A DNA stretch of 64,000 nucleotides from Locusta migratoria (Eukaryota > Arthropoda > Insecta > Orthoptera > Acrididae), in the NCBI GenBank assembly GCA_026315105.1, contig CM048750.1, forward strand, positions 76,684,297-76,748,296, written 5' to 3'. The position numbers were made by a program, and so were the translations under genes. Below are positions 37,060-47,712 of the stretch, one piece after another (position 1 is the first letter of the stretch; each line of letters starts with the position of its first letter). Under the pieces are notes generated by a model that worked only from the letters and a program-made list of their open reading frames with translations, was not told the DNA's origin and searched no databases.

Positions 37060-37470
37060 CTCGTTCACGCTATAAAGACGACAACCGTTTGGCGTGGCAG
37101 ATCGCTGAGGATAGAGGCATTTGAAGTGTGGTGCTACAGAAGAATGATTGAGAGTAGGTGGGTAGATCATACAACTAATGATGAGGTTCTGAACAGAACT
37201 GGGAAGAAAAGGAATTTGTGGCATACCTTAACTAAAAGAAGGGATTGATTGGTATGACACATTCTTAGACATCAACGAATCGTAAATGGAGGGAAGTGTG
37301 TGGGGTAAAAATCGCAGAGGGAGACCAACAGACGAATATAGTAAACATATTCAGATAGATGTGGGTTGCCGTTCTTATCAGGAGATGACGAGGGTTGATC
37401 AGGATAGAGTAGGGTGGAGAGCTGCATCCAATCAGACTGAAGACCATGACAACAACAAGACTCTAACGCG
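37060..37470 (+). pseudogene. 3' end of LINE family C, plus strand
   Basis: Frames give LRIEAFEVWCYRRMIESRWVD, TNDEVLNRTGKKRNLWHTL and, after a frameshift, GRPTDEYSKHIQIDVGCRSY then DRVGWRAASNQ, ending near a CAACAACA tail. The same C-terminal protein and 3' end occur in the nested LINE at 52491-52890 and define family C here. It is a strongly 5'-truncated insertion: everything upstream of the C-terminus is missing. Confidence 0.8.
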
Positions 37471-37795
37471 GGTGTCCTGCTTTAGGGTAGTTGTGGTAAC
37501 CGTTGCACCTCCCAGGCAGTATGGCTTAACTTCCCGTACTTCTAAAGCACGTTGCCCGTCCGACTCCAACTATGTTGTGTCATCCTTTGACATTTGTAAT
37601 ACATGGACGCAGCTGTAAGGGTGATGCAACAAACGTAATGGCGGCATTAAGTTTTGTGGGCGTTGCTGTGGGTTCTTTGCTAGGGAGAAAGTGGAGATGG
37701 ATGGCGGACATTGGTTCCTGGGGACATACATTTCTTTTATTTACACAATATTTTACAATTTAAAGGCGAAGAATTGAATTAAAATTTGTGCTGCA

Positions 37796-37865
37796 GCAGG
37801 GAATCAAACGCGTACCTCCATGGTCACTAGGCAGACGTCTTAAACACTTGATCACCGCAACACGC
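37796..37865 (-). repeat. tRNA-like sequence, probable SINE head, minus strand
   Basis: On the minus strand GCGGTGATCAAGTG resembles box A and GCGTTTGATTCCC box B, about 45 bases apart, followed by an A/T-rich tail (CACAAATTTTAATTC). It resembles the plus-strand sequence at 21655-21718. The box spacing fits a tRNA-derived pol III promoter. A functional tRNA is not supported. Confidence 0.5.
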
Positions 37866-38464
37866 GAAAAAATTTCTAGCTTTATAATTATATTGATATT
37901 TATATCACCTTAGCCTAAGGCAAAAGGCGGGAATGTTCCGACATGGCCTTTGGCGAGGTGCTATTCCGATGCACGGAGAGCCTTGGCCGTTGTGGCAATG
38001 TTTCGTGGAAGACATAAGTTGAATTAGAATTTGTGACGTGGAGGGAGGTCGTACTTAGGGTATACCGAGGCACTTTAATCGCTATTGTTGCGGTGGTCGT
38101 TTCAATCTTGATCTGTGTCTGCGTATCGTAGTAGAGAGTGGTGGGAGAATTAAATTTTTGCGTTCTGATGGCAGTGTGATTGATGTAGAAGTTTCTTTTG
38201 GTGGTATTGGTTTGCGTACTATGTGCATATTTTAACTGCCGTTTGAAATTCCTTGCGAGCACGTACGTGATGTTTTAAGTGCCTACGGTCGTGTTTCGTA
38301 AGTTTATGATGAAGAGTTGGGAAACAAATTTCCGTGAACCATCATGAAAGGAGTGCGTAAAGTAAAAATTGATTTCACTGACTGTTTCGACGGTTCTTGA
38401 CAGAATATTTGCTGCATTATGAGTGAAATACACAAGATAACTGAGATATTATGCAAATTTATTG

Positions 38465-38515
38465 GTTTACGAACCAGTTTTCGGCTGTTACGCCATCATC
38501 AGGTAATCATTACAA
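38465..38515 (-). ncRNA. Hammerhead-ribozyme-like motif, left arm
   Basis: On the minus strand: GAUUAC, CUGAUGA (38496-38502), U, GGC-GUAACA-GCC, GAAA (38479-38482), ACUGGUUC and GUAAAC. Stem III pairs AAC with GUU, close to the palindromic AACCGGUU type used by minimal hammerheads that act as dimers. Stem I has one mismatch (GAUUAC against GUAAAC). It is transcribed towards lower coordinates, opposite to its partner. Confidence 0.45.
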
Positions 38516-38654
38516 GTTTGAGTTACGAAGATACTAATTTGCTAGATATATAAGTTTCAAAGAAAACTAGTGTTTTGGTTTTTCCCGCATGTTAGTTATA
38601 AACCAAAACCCTAGTCTTCTTTGAAAGTTATATATCTAGCAAGGTAAGATCTTC

Positions 38655-38730
38655 GTAAGTTAAATTTGTAATGTTTACCTGATGATGGCGTAACAGCCGA
38701 AAACCGCTTCGTAAACTAATAAATTTGCAG
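38655..38730 (+). ncRNA. Hammerhead-ribozyme-like motif, right arm
   Basis: Read 5' to 3': stem I GUUUAC just before CUGAUGA (38679-38685); one extra U; stem II GGC-GUAACA-GCC; GAAA (38699-38702); a short stem III formed by ACCGC/UUC (sibling and related copies suggest AACCGGUU); then GUAAAC, which pairs perfectly with the stem I strand. AAAUUU blocks outside both stem I strands could extend it beyond an internal loop. Order and pairing fit a type I hammerhead with a cleavage site after the UUC. The extra U at the start of stem II and the weakened stem III may lower or abolish activity. Confidence 0.5.
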
Positions 38731-39182
38731 AATATCTCACAGTTATCTTGTGTATTTAATTCATAAAAATTGATGAAGTACATACCGTCCTTTATCAGTG
38801 TTTCAGGCTACCGTGCACTGGTGATATACGACGGACAGCCCAGGACGTGTGACATTTGTAATTCCACGGAGCACCACCGGGCGGAGTGCTCGCGCCGTCG
38901 GGTGGCTCAGCTGCCCACCGGCGACGCGGTGACGCGCGCGCCTGGCGTTGTAAACATGCCGCTGTAGTACGCGGCGGCTGCCACTACGGTGCCGACACCG
39001 CCTCCCGTGACAACAAGTGTTGTGCAGGACACGGCCGCCGAAAATGCTGCACAGGCCGTGCTTGAAGTTGACTCTACACGGAGCGAGGCTGAATTACCAC
39101 AGGTGCAACAGGAAGAACACGTCACCCCCACAGATGCGACTATTTCTCATCAGAATGTGGTTGACCAACAACGTCACAGCAA

Positions 39183-39362
39183 AAAATGTTTGTAATTCTA
39201 TGGAACCAAACTACGTTGGTCATCAGTTCCTAGTCTTACAAAGTACTTAAACTAACCTAAGGACAACACACACATCCATTCCCGATGGAGAATTCGAACC
39301 TCCGACGCGGGAGGCCGAGCGATTCTTAAGTGGCGCTCCAGACCGCTCGGCTACTCCCGCGG
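39183..39362 (-). mobile_element. tRNA-derived SINE, variant head, inserted in LINE-D, minus strand
   Basis: On the minus strand the head CGCGGGAGTAGCCGAGCGG gives box A and GGAGGTTCGAATTCTCC box B. The body has a TTAGGTTAGTTTAAGTACTTT stretch in pieces and a tail related to family 1 (AACTGATGACCAACGTAG). A perfect 11-bp duplication CGTCACAGCAA sits at 39172-39182 and 39363-39373. The head differs from family 1 in the D-arm to anticodon region, so it is a separate subfamily. Confidence 0.92.
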
Positions 39363-39399
39363 CGTCACAGCAAGTGAACGCATCCCCTAATAAACGATA

Positions 39400-41910
39400 A
39401 TGAGGAAAACCTAATTATTGCAGGAGATTCATCCCAAGTATGAAACCCCAAACTTTAATTTCTCCAGAGAACTGAATGATAGTGTCCGTGCCTAACGTCT
39501 AAGCGATGCTTGGCAGGTGCTACACCCTGGAATGGTAAAATTTACGTACATTACAAATGTTTCTGGTAGTAGAATTGACAGACTGTATGTTTCAGACAGC
39601 CTAAGGTAGTGTATAACTTCTATCGACGCGATACCTGCTAGTTGTTCTGATCAAGGTGGGGTACCTTGCAGCATCAGTCTCGTTCGGCAAAGAACGTTCT
39701 GGGGGGCGGGGTCCATGGAAACTGAGTGTGAGTGTCCTTAGCGACAGAGAACTAGATGAGTGTGTACAGCAGACTTAATGGCATGCCTCAGACCAAACAT
39801 GCTAAAAAGAAACTACTGATGACGTTGATTCAGTACGCGAGAGAAAAGGCCACACATTTCAAGGCCACGATAGAATTTTATTATACCTGTTTAATAGAAC
39901 TTTACGATCGTCCTGTTTTATCTGATGAGCACTTCATGCAAATAAAGAAAATCAAAGGATAAAACTCGATGGTTTGAAGGTCAGATCCGTAGAAGAGGAA
40001 ACTGCTTCTCTGTACCATACCATTTAAACAAAAATCAGAAGACTTTTTTGGAGAAACTGCGAGCTGCAAACGAGGAAGTCCTATTTGAACTGCGAGCAAT
40101 AATGGATGAAATTTACCATTTTTTTCAGGAACTATACACGGCATCTGATTTCAATGAGTCATCTGCAACAACATAGCTTGAAAGTACACATGTTACTGTG
40201 ATAGTTGATAACAATAGGGACTTACTAACAACCTTATCTAGCGACGGACTTATGTACATCTAAAAACTTCTCCACTGAATAAGACTCCTGGTCCTGACGG
40301 AATATCAGTGAAATTTTATAAAAAGTATTGGAATGTGATTGGCAATGCGTTTACTGACGTTGTAAACGAAGTTCTTACTGAAGTCCCCTTGCAACCCAAA
40401 TTTAAAGAAGGCGTCATGGTGATGGTTCCCAAAGGGCAAGGGATGAAAGACGTGTGCAAACTGCGACCACTATGTCTACTGAACAGTGACTATAAACTCG
40501 CTGCTCGTGCATTAAAATCCAGCTTGACGGTTGTGCTGAGTGATTGGAAATGATCAAACGGCTCTACCTAACAGGAATAAAGTCAAAACCGTCAGTGAAA
40601 ACAGTGACATTATTCCCATCTTTACGGCTACTAAAGTTAAAGGATTTTTGTTTATTATTGACTTTGCCAATACTTTTGATCGGATTGACTGCAGTTACCT
40701 TTTTAAAACTATGACAACTATGAAATTTGGCAACACATTCTTACGAAGATTAAAACACATAGTCACAGGAATAACAGCGAAAATTCTTGTAAATGGACAA
40801 CATACGAAAACCATAGATACTCTCAGGGGATATCCGCAAGGTAGTCCACTCTCAATGCTGCTGTACATCATATCGATAGAACCTCTTGTCCTAAAATTAA
40901 ATAATGACCTTGAAGGAATAACAATAATGTCTGTCAAAAAAGTAACCAATGTGTATGCTGATGATTTAGGAGTCATTGTTCGGAGTAATGAGATGTTCAA
41001 CTCCTCAGTCACTCCATTGAACTTTATTCCAGTGCCACTGGCGCAGCAGTCAATAAAACGAAAGTTTGCTGCTCAGTTTAAATGGCTTTGAAGGAAATGT
41101 TTTAGACTGGATTAGTACTACAGACCACCGTAAGTCCCTTGGCGTCATATTTTATAACTGTCCACTTCCGATGACGTCTGACAATTGGAAAGAAATGCTA
41201 GCAAAAGTTAGAGGTTTAACAAGGGAACATAGAAACACAAATCTCAATTTGGTTCAGAGGGTTCAATAAATCAACTGCATTGTCCTGTCCAAAGCAATAT
41301 ATTTTGGTCAAATACTGCCTTTCCCATTAGGTATTGCAAAAAAAAACATTACAAGATCCGTTTGTCGAGTGATTTGGTAGGGATGCATATTCAGAATTGC
41401 AGGTAATACAGTACCATATGGTGATGGTGGCCTCGGCCTTACAGACATTCGGCAGAGGACGACGAGTTTATTTATCAAGATGACACAAGAAATTCTCCGT
41501 TACAACCCTGGAAGTATTACGGCTCTACTCTTCAGAATGATAGAGCCAAAGAGTTTAGCTGCCCCGTGAATGTGGCTCTCATTATCTATAAGCTTAATCA
41601 TCTTAGAGAGTAATTCGTTTAGGTTACTTACGGTAAGAATAGCCAGACAACAGGAGAACACGGCAAAGTCTAAATATCCGTGACAAACAACGGAAGAGTG
41701 CTACAAGAAACAGAATGGAAAGGAAAAATCTTACAAAAGACTGGTGCTCTGTCTGGAGGAATATCGGTAGCAACCGTTTAACATCGGAGGAGCGTTCAAC
41801 ATGGTATCAGGTTGTCAATGCAATTATAGCAACGAAACTGGCTAATGACAAAGTTCAAATAGTTGAATTAGTGAGTCAGTTTGTGTTACATAATAATTTA
41901 AGTCAATAAA
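39400..41910 (+). pseudogene. LINE-D ORF2: endonuclease and reverse transcriptase
   Basis: The endonuclease C-terminal part is traceable near 39480-39720: SDAWQVLHPGMVKFTY, SGSRIDRLYVSD, then a block where the SDH motif is expected but Gln replaces His. A linker follows to 40290. The reverse transcriptase starts KTPGPDGISVKFYKKYW and runs through LRPLCLLNSDYKLAARAL; motif A FIIDFANTFDRID (Asp kept); motif B GYPQGSPLSMLLYI; motif C YADD at codons 40954-40965. Downstream frames are broken, but 41715-41909 matches a C-terminal segment (LTKDWCSVWRNI, LTSEERSTWY). At least five frame breaks. The usual C-terminal Cys-rich finger is not visible. Confidence 0.85.
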
Positions 41911-42133
41911 GTTGAACACATGGTATATGGCGATTTTATGTCATTTCGTCTCCCCTATCATATTCTCAAATATTTACATCCTTGTCCTGAAACAACCTGT
42001 AGATACATTTCCTTGTTCGACACCGAAATACACTGTATCTCCATACCAAGAACGAACTAACTAAAAGTCTTTTGAGAATGCCAACCACTGGCAGTAGACA
42101 AGATAAAGATTGGGAAACTTTCTTATTTCGCTA

Positions 42134-42184
<51 letters not shown>

Positions 42185-43345
42185 CGCGCATCGAATGAGT
42201 GTGAATAGTGTCATTTAAATTAATGTTAACATACTTTTTTACAATGGGGAGGCTATGTAGTGCCGTGAAAAAAGGTAATAACCACAAAATAACTCTACAT
42301 TTGTCTTTATTAGGTTTCCGAAGACCACTGGAACGTATGAAACGGTAGGTTGCAGGACAGTTTATTTAAAATTATATTGAAATCTTTGACTTTTTAATCA
42401 AGAAATTCAGTTTATATTAAGAGCTAAAATTGCTAATAAATAACTGAAGACCCAACATTCTACAGAAAGACGTCAGTTGTCTACTCAGAAACGTCAGGTT
42501 TTCTTCACTAAAATTCCAGCCATATCAATAAGTTTTCAACATAAGAAACTTATATGAAATACAGTACCTACATTATTTAATGTACCAGATGAGCTACTAC
42601 AGCTGTAGCTGAAGGGAAATCCTCACAAACACGACAATATAAAATCGAAAGCAAAAACACAGTTTCCCAACAAAGCAGAAATCAATTCCATTATTGTTAG
42701 TACGTCTAAATCGCAAACGGCAATAATCGTCAAGACATTCCGTTTATAATCAAAAGTAATTACACTCAAAATTATATGGGTTTATAACAAACACGAGTGA
42801 CGTGTAAAAATGTTCGAATCATGTCGATTTTTTACACGTCAAAGAAAGTTCCTGACACTTAGGAACAGACCAGAACAGCAATTAATGTTTCTCGTCTGTT
42901 TATATTCTCTCACTTTCAGCGGTGTAGGATACGAAATATGCTAATTTCGTCATGAATAAGTTGTTGTTTATAGCACTCAATCAGGGAAATTCGGCTGTTT
43001 GTACATTTATTTCACGATTATTTATGTCTCTCGATATTTTACTAATATTTGGAACGCAAAAATTACATTAACTATTTGGTTAATTACGTAGAAAACTAAC
43101 TAAACCAAACATCTATCTTACGGTACCTTGACCACCACCAGGAGCGCTAGTGCCGTTGCAATTGTCAGTTGGTGACAACTTTCACAGCAGTACGAGTCGT
43201 TACTGTGTGTGTTAGACTGTGCTTTGAACAATTATGTTTAAACTCTATCAGGCTTCCGACTGGAACCAAAATAATTACTAAAATGTAGCAACTCGCTGTA
43301 CTAAATGACGAACGTATCTAACAAATTGAAGCACATTCTCTCTCA
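41911..43345. other. AT-rich DNA, no gene seen, with an (AC)n run
   Basis: Apart from an (AC)n microsatellite at 42135-42180, which may mark the tail of LINE-D, nothing is recognised. Confidence 0.5.
42135..42180. repeat. (AC)n microsatellite
   Basis: An AC dinucleotide run of about 46 bases followed by an AACGCGCG transition. Confidence 0.97.
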
Positions 43346-44718
43346 CACATCTACATCTACATCTACATGGGATACTCTGCAGATCACATTTAAGTGCCTG
43401 GCAGAGGGTTCATCGAACCACAATTATACTATTTATCTCCCATTCCATTCTCGAATAGCGCGTGCGAAGAAAGAACACCTGAATCTCTCTGTTCCAGCTC
43501 TGATTTCTCGTATTTTATTCTGATGATCATTTCTACCTATGTAAGTGGGAGTCAACAATATATTTTCGCATTCGGAGGAGAATGTTGGCGATTGGAGTTT
43601 CGCAAGTAGCCCACGCCTCAGCGATAAGCGCCGTTGTTGTAATGATTCCCATCCCAGATCCTGTATCATTTCCGTAATGCTGTCTCCCCTGTATCGTGAC
43701 AATACGAAACGAGCTGCCCTTCTTTGGACTCTTTCGATGTCCTCCGTCAAACCCACCCGATAAGGATCCCACACTGGGCAGCAATACTCTAAAAATGGAC
43801 GGACAAGAGTAGTGTATGCAGTTTCTTTTGTAGTTCTGTTGCATCTTTTAAGGGTTCTGCCATTAAACGCAGTCTCTGGTTCGCCTTTCCCACGACATTA
43901 TCTACGTGCTCTTTCCAGTTTAGGTTTGAAGTAATAGTAATTCCTAGGTATTTTGTGGAGTTTACGGCCTTCACATTTGATTGATTTACCTTGTAAACAA
44001 AGTTTAACTGATTTCCTTTCGTACTCATGTGGACGACTTCACACTTCAGATTATTTAGAGTCAATTGCCAATTTTTACACCATACTGATAGCTTACTCAG
44101 ATCGTTCTGCAGTTGGTTTTGATCTTCAGATGATTTTACTAGACGGTAAATGACGGCGTCATCTGCAAACAAACTAAAAGAGCTACTTAGATTTTCTCCT
44201 AAATCGTTTATATAAATAAGGAACAGCAGAGGACCAATAACACTACCCTGTGGAACGACCGATATCACCTCTGTTTTAGTCGATGCCTTACCATCGATTA
44301 CTACGAACTGTGTTCTCTCTGACAAGAAATCCCCTATCCAATCGCAAATTTGGGGCGATATACCATAACCACGCAATTTGATTAAAAGCCGTTTGTGACT
44401 TACGGTGTCAAAAGCTTTCTGGAAATCAAGAAATACGGAATCGATTTGCGAACCTTTGTCGATAGCACCCATCACTTCGTGTGACTAAAGAGCTAGTTGT
44501 GTTTCGCATGAACGATGTTTTCTAAATCCGTGTTGACCTTGGGTCTGTTCGAGATAATTCATAATATTTGAATACAGGATATGTTCCAAAACCCTGCTGC
44601 AAATTGACGTCAATGAAATAGGCCTGTAGTTTAGTGGGTTACTCCTACTGCCTTTCATGAATATAGGTATGACCTGGGCAACTTTCCAATCTTTTGGTAC
44701 AGATCCTTCTATGAGAGA
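43346..44718 (-). mobile_element. CR1-type LINE, subfamily A, second copy, 5'-truncated
   Basis: The 3' terminus at 43346 has three or more CATCTA units (plus-strand reading) and the GTGCCTGGCAGAGGGTTCAT block of the copy at 28732. ORF2 from 44475 to 43789: motif A FLDFQKAFDTVSHKRLL, WIGDFLSERTQFVVIDG, motif B VVPQGSVIGPLLFL, motif C FADD and a full thumb with YLGITI. After a frameshift at about 43785, a C-terminal frame (43774-43433) gives RVQRRAARFVLSRY and FFARAIREWNG. A stop lies just upstream of 44475. The element fades at about 44718, where a 5' truncation is likely. It keeps the segment deleted from the first copy. Confidence 0.92.
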
Positions 44719-45270
44719 GCATTAAACTGTCTATGAGACATTGTTTTTTTATTTCTGAAAAATGCCGTGAAGGATGAAGGCTGGGTATACCTTTAATTTC
44801 TTATGTGTGCCTTTCTGCGAATCATCGAGACGTCTCTGTGGTAAGCAGCAAATTATCTTTTAGAAAATATTGACCAAGATACCTAGCATTTAAGCATTTA
44901 CAAATCAATTGCACATTAGAGACATTCACCCACATGACATTCACTCGCCCATCAGTAAAGGAAGTTTCCTGTCTACATTAAAAACTAAATGCAACAATTA
45001 ATTTGCACTAAACTACAATCGTACCTGAGGTTTTTTTTCATCAGCCATTACTTGCTACTAGTCTTCTATGCAGCTTCATCAGATCTTTCTGTAGCATCAA
45101 AATGTTGCTCAATAGTTTGGCCAACATTAACCGTTGTTCTGCACAACACTCTTTATGAATCCCAAAAATACACTACCACACATATGCAAGTTCATGCTTG
45201 TTTTCCATACACAGTCCCATTAAGAAGTAGATCGCGTAAGTGAAGGTGATAAATAACAAATAGCTCCCAC
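44719..45270. other. Unique DNA, no gene seen
   Basis: One 84-codon plus-strand ORF (44989-45243) without a recognisable domain. Confidence 0.45.
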
Positions 45271-45284
45271 TAATTTTCACAATA

Positions 45285-45485
45285 TCAAATGTTCATATGT
45301 TTGTTAAGCTTAAGGGACTTAACTGCAGGGTCATCAGTCCCTAATCTTACAAACTACTTGTGAACTACCTTATACTAAAGACGACACAAACATCCATGCC
45401 CGGGGGTGGATTCGAACCCCCCGACCTTAGTGGCCGTGCAGACTGTGATTGGCGCGCCGCAGACCACTCGGCCACTGCGGCCGGT
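45285..45485 (-). mobile_element. tRNA-derived SINE (family 1), full length, minus strand
   Basis: Head GGCCGCAGTGGCCGAGTGG with box A and a good box B; the tail TTAAGCTTAACAAACATATG in pieces ends near 45285. A perfect 14-bp duplication TAATTTTCACAATA flanks it at 45271-45284 and 45486-45499. The anticodon-arm region differs slightly from other family 1 copies (CTGCGGCGCGCC). Confidence 0.95.
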
Positions 45486-45606
45486 TAATTTTCACAATAC
45501 AAACAACAAACAGAAGTAAATCGTTACACATAATATCGTAGAACCAAATATGAGCCCAAGAAACAGGTATTACAAAGTAACGTAAAATACATTGAAAAGT
45601 ACACAG

Positions 45607-45810
45607 CCGGCCGCGGTGGCCGAGGAGACTGAGGCGCTCCAGTCACGGTCTGCACAGCCACTACGGTCGGGGGTTCGAATCTCCCCTCGGGCATGGATAT
45701 TTGTGCCGTCTTTAGTATAAGGTAGTGATAAGTAGTTTGTAAGTTCAGGGACTGATGACCCCGTAGTTAAGTCCCATAAGCTTAACAAACACTTGAACAT
45801 TTTGAACATT
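45607..45810 (+). mobile_element. tRNA-derived SINE (family 1), full length, plus strand
   Basis: Head CCGGCCGCGGTGGCCGAGG, box B GGGGTTCGAATCTCCCC, body and tail, ending in two tandem units of (T)GAACATTT, which appear to be the SINE 3' terminal repeat. A perfect 15-bp duplication TTGAAAAGTACACAG is at 45592-45606 and 45811-45825. It lies about 120 bases from the minus-strand copy at 45285-45485, so the pair can form a long inverted structure. Confidence 0.96.
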
Positions 45811-46261
45811 TTGAAAAGTACACAGTACACATGCTTCGAGAAATGGATCGTATGGGATGTACATCTGATGCTCCAAAATCGTGGAGCCCATAAAATTCAA
45901 ATACAGATAATTGCTATGAGACCACTCATAGATTACAGAAAAATTTTCGTTCATACGCACAAGACCTGTTATAGAGACATAAGCATGATGCAATGCATAA
46001 AACGCTACCTATGAAAACTGAGGAATAGCTAGTAAACTACATGAAAGTCACATACAAGGTGAGCCAAACCCAGAAGATGATTCCTAACATTCAAATTACA
46101 AAAATATCTGACAATGTTTTAAGTAGAAGTCAAAGAAATACAATTTCTCAGTATGCAAACACACACCACAAGTAGTTGTTGCTATCATCATAAACATTAT
46201 TTTTACAAAACTGAACATAAAAGGTATTGGGCAGTGGGAACATACAGATAGATTAAGAAAC

Positions 46262-46302
46262 AGAATGAAACTTTCACTCTGAAGCAGAGTGTGCGCTGAT
46301 AT
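46262..46302 (-). mobile_element. 41-bp retroposed 3' tail fragment with target-site duplication
   Basis: The 41 bases include TTTCACTCTGAAGCAGAGTG and GTGCGCTGATAT, which I recognise (from memory) as the terminal block of a very common insect retroposon, in minus orientation. A perfect 11-bp duplication GATTAAGAAAC lies directly on both sides (46251-46261 and 46303-46313). It reads as an extremely 5'-truncated insertion. Confidence 0.7.
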
Positions 46303-46313
46303 GATTAAGAAAC

Positions 46314-47712
46314 GTTTAAAAATAAATCACCTGGCACAAAACAGAAGTAGCTACAAAAACTGACAGCGTTGAATCGTTGCATTTTAAATCTACAGTTATA
46401 AATTAAACTTTCGCTACTTGACAAAGCTACCATGAAATATGAGTGAGTGTTGAGTAATAACACTGTGTAGAAACATTTATAAGCACACAAAAAAGAGAGA
46501 CAGGGAATAAATCATTGCAGAAAATGTTCTCCACACAAAAGGAGCATTTGTTTTGCTGTGTACCGTGTTTAAATTCCATGTTCACCATCTGCATCCAAGA
46601 TGGTCGTACTGATACCATTTCACAAGTCTTCACAGCTCTTTTGGAACAATGGAAAATTATGGCTCACACGCCATAACACTGTTGTTCCACTGCTTGAGGA
46701 CGGCGCTATGGATCCAGTATTCTCGGCTACGCCGACAGAAACTGCTTCAGCAATTTGTGGAGGAACTGCACTGCCCTTGAGCCTCTCACAGGAGCTGTTC
46801 TCCAACCGTCACTTAATTTAAACTTAGGTATAGTTTCCAACCACCACGGTGTGAGACAAAATGTGAGTATGTAGTAGTTTAATGTGTTAATTTCAGTGAA
46901 CCATTTAGTTACGTAAAGTTTGGAACCCAAATCGTAAATGGTTAACTCTACACTGACGCAAGGAACGTGTATGTCTGTATAATCACTATCAGTTTAAATT
47001 TGTCATTTACAATAGATACAAATTACTCAGAACATTTTCGACGATTTTGCAATTCAGAGGACCGTGCGTGACCGAAATAAAAAATCAGAGTGGAAGTTCA
47101 CTACACAGCTCTTTCACATCCATCAACGGTGTAGAACAAATTACTATATTTCAAATGGTTTGCTATACATACTGACGACGTAACCTACTTTCGAGAGAAT
47201 AAGTAATGGACGCTTAGTACCAGTCGAGAGCTTCAATTGTCTGTGAGTTATGCTGCCAGTTGTGTAAGAACTCTATTTACTCAGAAGCGACACATCAGAT
47301 TTATGTTATATGACTGGTTTGTTGGGAAAGTTAGGTCAAAGAAGAAAAAGGCACTGGTAGAAATTCAGCAGAAACGATTGGTGAAGTGTACCACAAGATA
47401 ACAGGTAAACGTTTAAAAATTAAATACGCCGTTAAAAATGGAATAACAATATATTATCTCCATTCCTATTTTATTGTGAAAATATTAAATCCGCAGATGT
47501 TTAAGAAGCGAACTCTGATGTATAAAACAGCTTGCTTCGCAAATGGGGTAATGTAATGATAACGTTAAGTATGAAAACAGAAAAAAATTACAAACGTTAT
47601 AGACTATAATTTTGTGGAAATCAGGTTGTACTCGAGATCTCCTTCTTAAGCAAAGTCAGGTTATTCACGTCTAAATATAACATACGTCTTACAATAACAC
47701 GATTTTACAAGA
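46314..47712. other. Unique DNA upstream of a candidate exon
   Basis: Short ORFs only, including overlapping frames at 46600-46821 (plus) and 46620-46805 (minus) that lack domains. If 47713-47884 is a first coding exon, its promoter and 5' untranslated region would lie here. No TATA box was recognised. Confidence 0.35.

Larger units (their letters stand above)
38417..38766. mobile_element. Palindromic element (two ~160-bp inverted arms) with hammerhead-like motifs
   Basis: The left half (from 38417) and the right half (to 38766) are reverse complements over about 160 bases with few mismatches, meeting at a short centre near 38575-38595 (AGTGTTTTGGTTT against AAACCAAAACCCT). The insertion interrupts LINE-D ORF1. 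Each arm holds one hammerhead-ribozyme-like sequence (38465-38515 minus, 38655-38730 plus). No protein is encoded. Penelope-like elements and retrozymes are known to carry hammerhead motifs near their ends, but I cannot assign the element. Confidence 0.8.
38130..38967 (+). pseudogene. LINE-D ORF1 (gag-like) with CCHC zinc knuckle, interrupted
   Basis: The N-terminal part (38130-38385) is recognisable with one stop after CIF and others further on. The reading resumes right of the palindromic insertion with IPSFISVSGYRALVIYDGQ and the knuckle C-x2-C-x4-H-x4-C (CDICNSTEHHRAEC, codons 38848-38889), followed by an Arg-rich stretch. Such knuckles in LINE ORF1 bind RNA in the ribonucleoprotein particle. 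The 11-bp word TAAAAATTGAT occurs at both 38363-38373 and 38764-38774, bracketing the insertion and overlapping its right end. Confidence 0.8.
37920..41910 (+). mobile_element. Long non-LTR retrotransposon (family D) with gag-like ORF1 and EN-RT ORF2
   Basis: A plus-strand LINE of about 4 kb interrupted by a palindromic element (38417-38766) and a SINE (39183-39362). ORF1 relics run from about 38130 (IKFLRSDGSVIDVEVSF, LPFEIPCEHVRDVLSAYGRV) to a zinc knuckle at 38848-38889. ORF2 begins with endonuclease relics near 39500-39700 and continues through a YADD reverse transcriptase to about 41910. Protein style (PLCLLNSDYKLAARAL, GYPQGSPLSMLLY) suggests an L1/Tx1-like lineage, which I cannot confirm. 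Many frameshifts and stops: inactive. The true 3' end is uncertain. Confidence 0.85.

Noticed and set aside
38907..39131. Overlapping ORFs on both strands beside the zinc knuckle
   Set aside because: The plus-strand LINE ORF1 explains the open frames; the minus-strand one is its shadow.
43305..43763. Plus-strand ORFs next to the CATCTA repeats
   Set aside because: They are antisense to the CR1-A 3' end and C-terminus.
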